The notes under the pieces are model-generated. The model did no database searches and was not told the origin of the DNA. It worked only from the letters and a program-made list of their open reading frames with translations. DNA of 55,468 bases, from contig NZ_RZGS01000015.1 in assembly GCF_003989745.1 (NCBI RefSeq), forward strand, positions 1-55,468. The letters run 5' to 3'. The first letter of the stretch is position 1; each line of letters begins with the position of its first letter. The position numbers were made by a program, and so were the translations under genes. Of this stretch, positions 54,585 through 55,468 are shown in pieces. The stretch comes from Legionella septentrionalis. Lineage in GTDB: Bacteria > Pseudomonadota > Gammaproteobacteria > Legionellales > Legionellaceae.

Positions 54585-55196
54585 TTGTACTGCATCGGTC
54601 TTAGCGGCGGCATCGCCAGCGGCAAATCAACGGTGGCGCGTTATTTTTCAGAACTGGGGGTTCAAGTAATCAGCGCCGATGAAATAGCCAGACAAATTAC
54701 TGCCCCCAACCAAGCAGCTTACCACAAAATCGTGCAGCATTTCGGCAAGCATATCCTGGATGCCTCTGGCGCATTAAACCGTCGTCAATTGCGCCAGATT
54801 ATTTTTAATCAAGAATCTCAGCGGCAATGGTTAGAAAATCTTTTGCACCCACTGGTTCGGCAGCAAATTGAAAAAGACGTTGCCTCTTGCCGAAGCGCTT
54901 ATTGCATCATTGAAATTCCATTATTAATCAACAGAGAAGCTTACCCTTATCTTGATCGAATTTTATTAGTCGAAACAGACAGAAGAGTGCAAATTGCAAG
55001 AATTACACAGCGCGACTTGTGCACTCAGGAAGAAGCCCTGGCCATACTGGCGGCGCAAAGCACGCCTGCTCAATATCGAAGCCTTGCTGATGACCTACTC
55101 GTTAACCATGGCTCGCTGGAGGAGCTAAAACAGCAAATAACAAAGCTGCACAAAGACTATGTACAGTATGCCATGAAAAAAAGCTCGCTGATATAA
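54585..55196 (+). CDS. coaE: Dephospho-CoA kinase
   Basis: CoaE performs the last step of coenzyme A synthesis, phosphorylating the ribose 3'-OH. The 203-residue P-loop kinase shows G-L-S-G-G-I-A-S-G-K-S-T, V-I-S-A-D-E-I-A-R and I-I-E-I-P-L-L-I-N, followed by V-E-T-D-R-R-V-Q and R-I-T-Q-R-D. The start is a TTG after AAGGGA, 19 bases downstream of the secreted-protein gene. Confidence 0.95.
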   Translation: MYCIGLSGGIASGKSTVARYFSELGVQVISADEIARQITAPNQAAYHKIVQHFGKHILDASGALNRRQLRQIIFNQESQRQWLENLLHPLVRQQIEKDVASCRSAYCIIEIPLLINREAYPYLDRILLVETDRRVQIARITQRDLCTQEEALAILAAQSTPAQYRSLADDLLVNHGSLEELKQQITKLHKDYVQYAMKKSSLI

Positions 55197-55308
55197 TTTT
55201 AAAAATGGTTATGAATAATATCATGTTTATAAAAGCAGCAAGCACAAAATGTCTTTACGTTACTATAGCGGGATGGTAATCCCTTTCTAAACGCCTGCAT
55301 GAACTTAA

Positions 55309-55350
55309 TAGTTATCCCCTCATCATTTCGAAATTTGCGGGGGATAACTA
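55309..55350. terminator. Inverted repeat between coaE and a convergent gene
   Basis: TAGTTATCCCC (55309-55319) pairs perfectly with GGGGATAACTA (55340-55350) around a 20-base loop. It lies 113 bases after coaE and 32 bases from the stop of the minus-strand partial gene, so it may be a shared terminator. No U-run follows. The rest of 55197-55308 shows no gene. Confidence 0.45.
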
Positions 55351-55382
55351 GGCAACGTCCCTAAAGTTTTTTAGACAAGATT

Positions 55383-55466
55383 TCATCTTAAATTGAGCAC
55401 AAATTTTTCTATTTCACTTCGATCTACCCCCTCTCCCGCGATAGGAGCTTTGATAGTATGATGATG
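55383..55466 (-). CDS. Partial CDS, C-terminus only, cut by the window edge
   Basis: A minus-strand frame is open from the window edge to a TGA at 55383-55385. It encodes 27 residues containing H-H-H-T-I-K-A-P and E-I-E-K-F-V-L-N-L-R. It is the only long-open frame there and reads like a protein C-terminus, convergent with coaE. Family unknown. Confidence 0.4.
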   Translation of the reverse strand, partial: HHHTIKAPIAGEGVDRSEIEKFVLNLR

Positions 55467-55468
55467 CC

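Overview
The window looks like chromosome from a gammaproteobacterium of the Legionella type. The gene set is tol, ruvB, sdhE/ygfZ, aceEF-lpd, lolCD and bio. Clues to Legionellaceae are a legiolysin-like 4-hydroxyphenylpyruvate dioxygenase in an aromatic-catabolism operon, many small exported proteins of unknown function, and a coiled-coil membrane protein with an acidic C-terminal tail like a Dot/Icm secretion signal. The genus is inferred; no rRNA or species marker is present. No tRNA, rRNA, CRISPR array or intact mobile element was seen. The only IS trace is a transposase 3' fragment at the left edge.

Layout. 1-745: IS5-type transposase tail, then gene-free DNA. 746-5505 (-): ruvB-ybgC-tolQRAB, without pal. 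5632-7797: sdhE-ygfX (-), divergent ygfZ (+), rimI (-). 7937-14663 (-): ampE, a Cys-rich lipoprotein gene, aceE, aceF, lpdA. 14752-18482 (-): CPA2 antiporter and a cyanide-insensitive bd-type oxidase. 18686-22514 (+): moxR-DUF58-tgpA. 22521-26414 (-): small hypothetical, ugpB-ugpQ-SIMPL-like gene, amidohydrolase. 26626-31185 (+): amino-acid dehydrogenase, O-methyltransferase, hppD, FAH-family hydrolase, maiA. 31186-32261 (-): two hypotheticals. 32530-33933 (+): asnS. 34073-43949 (-): lolC-lolD, candidate effector and small coiled-coil protein, mscK-mutH, fmdB-DUF502-aspS.

43950-45658 is a low-gene segment with DnaA-box-like sequences on both sides of a DUF1543 gene. They include a 36-bp direct repeat (31/36 identical) 1.15 kb apart. 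This is the most unexpected DNA-level structure in the window and may be an origin-like or DnaA-binding locus. Next come an AT-rich two-gene operon (DAG-kinase-like protein and metallophosphoesterase), a compositionally odd small membrane ORF, the bioBFHD operon (-) and divergent bioA (+) sharing a BirA-type operator. bioA overlaps an EAL-domain phosphodiesterase gene, which overlaps a secreted protein with a duplicated four-Cys domain; coaE follows. The right edge cuts a minus-strand gene.

The genes cover envelope integrity (Tol, Lol, MscK, TgpA), central metabolism (PDH complex, SdhE, biotin, CoA), tyrosine breakdown and pigment precursor formation, and DNA repair (RuvB, MutH). Starts were moved from the longest reading frame where family length, ribosome binding sites or neighbour overlaps supported it.
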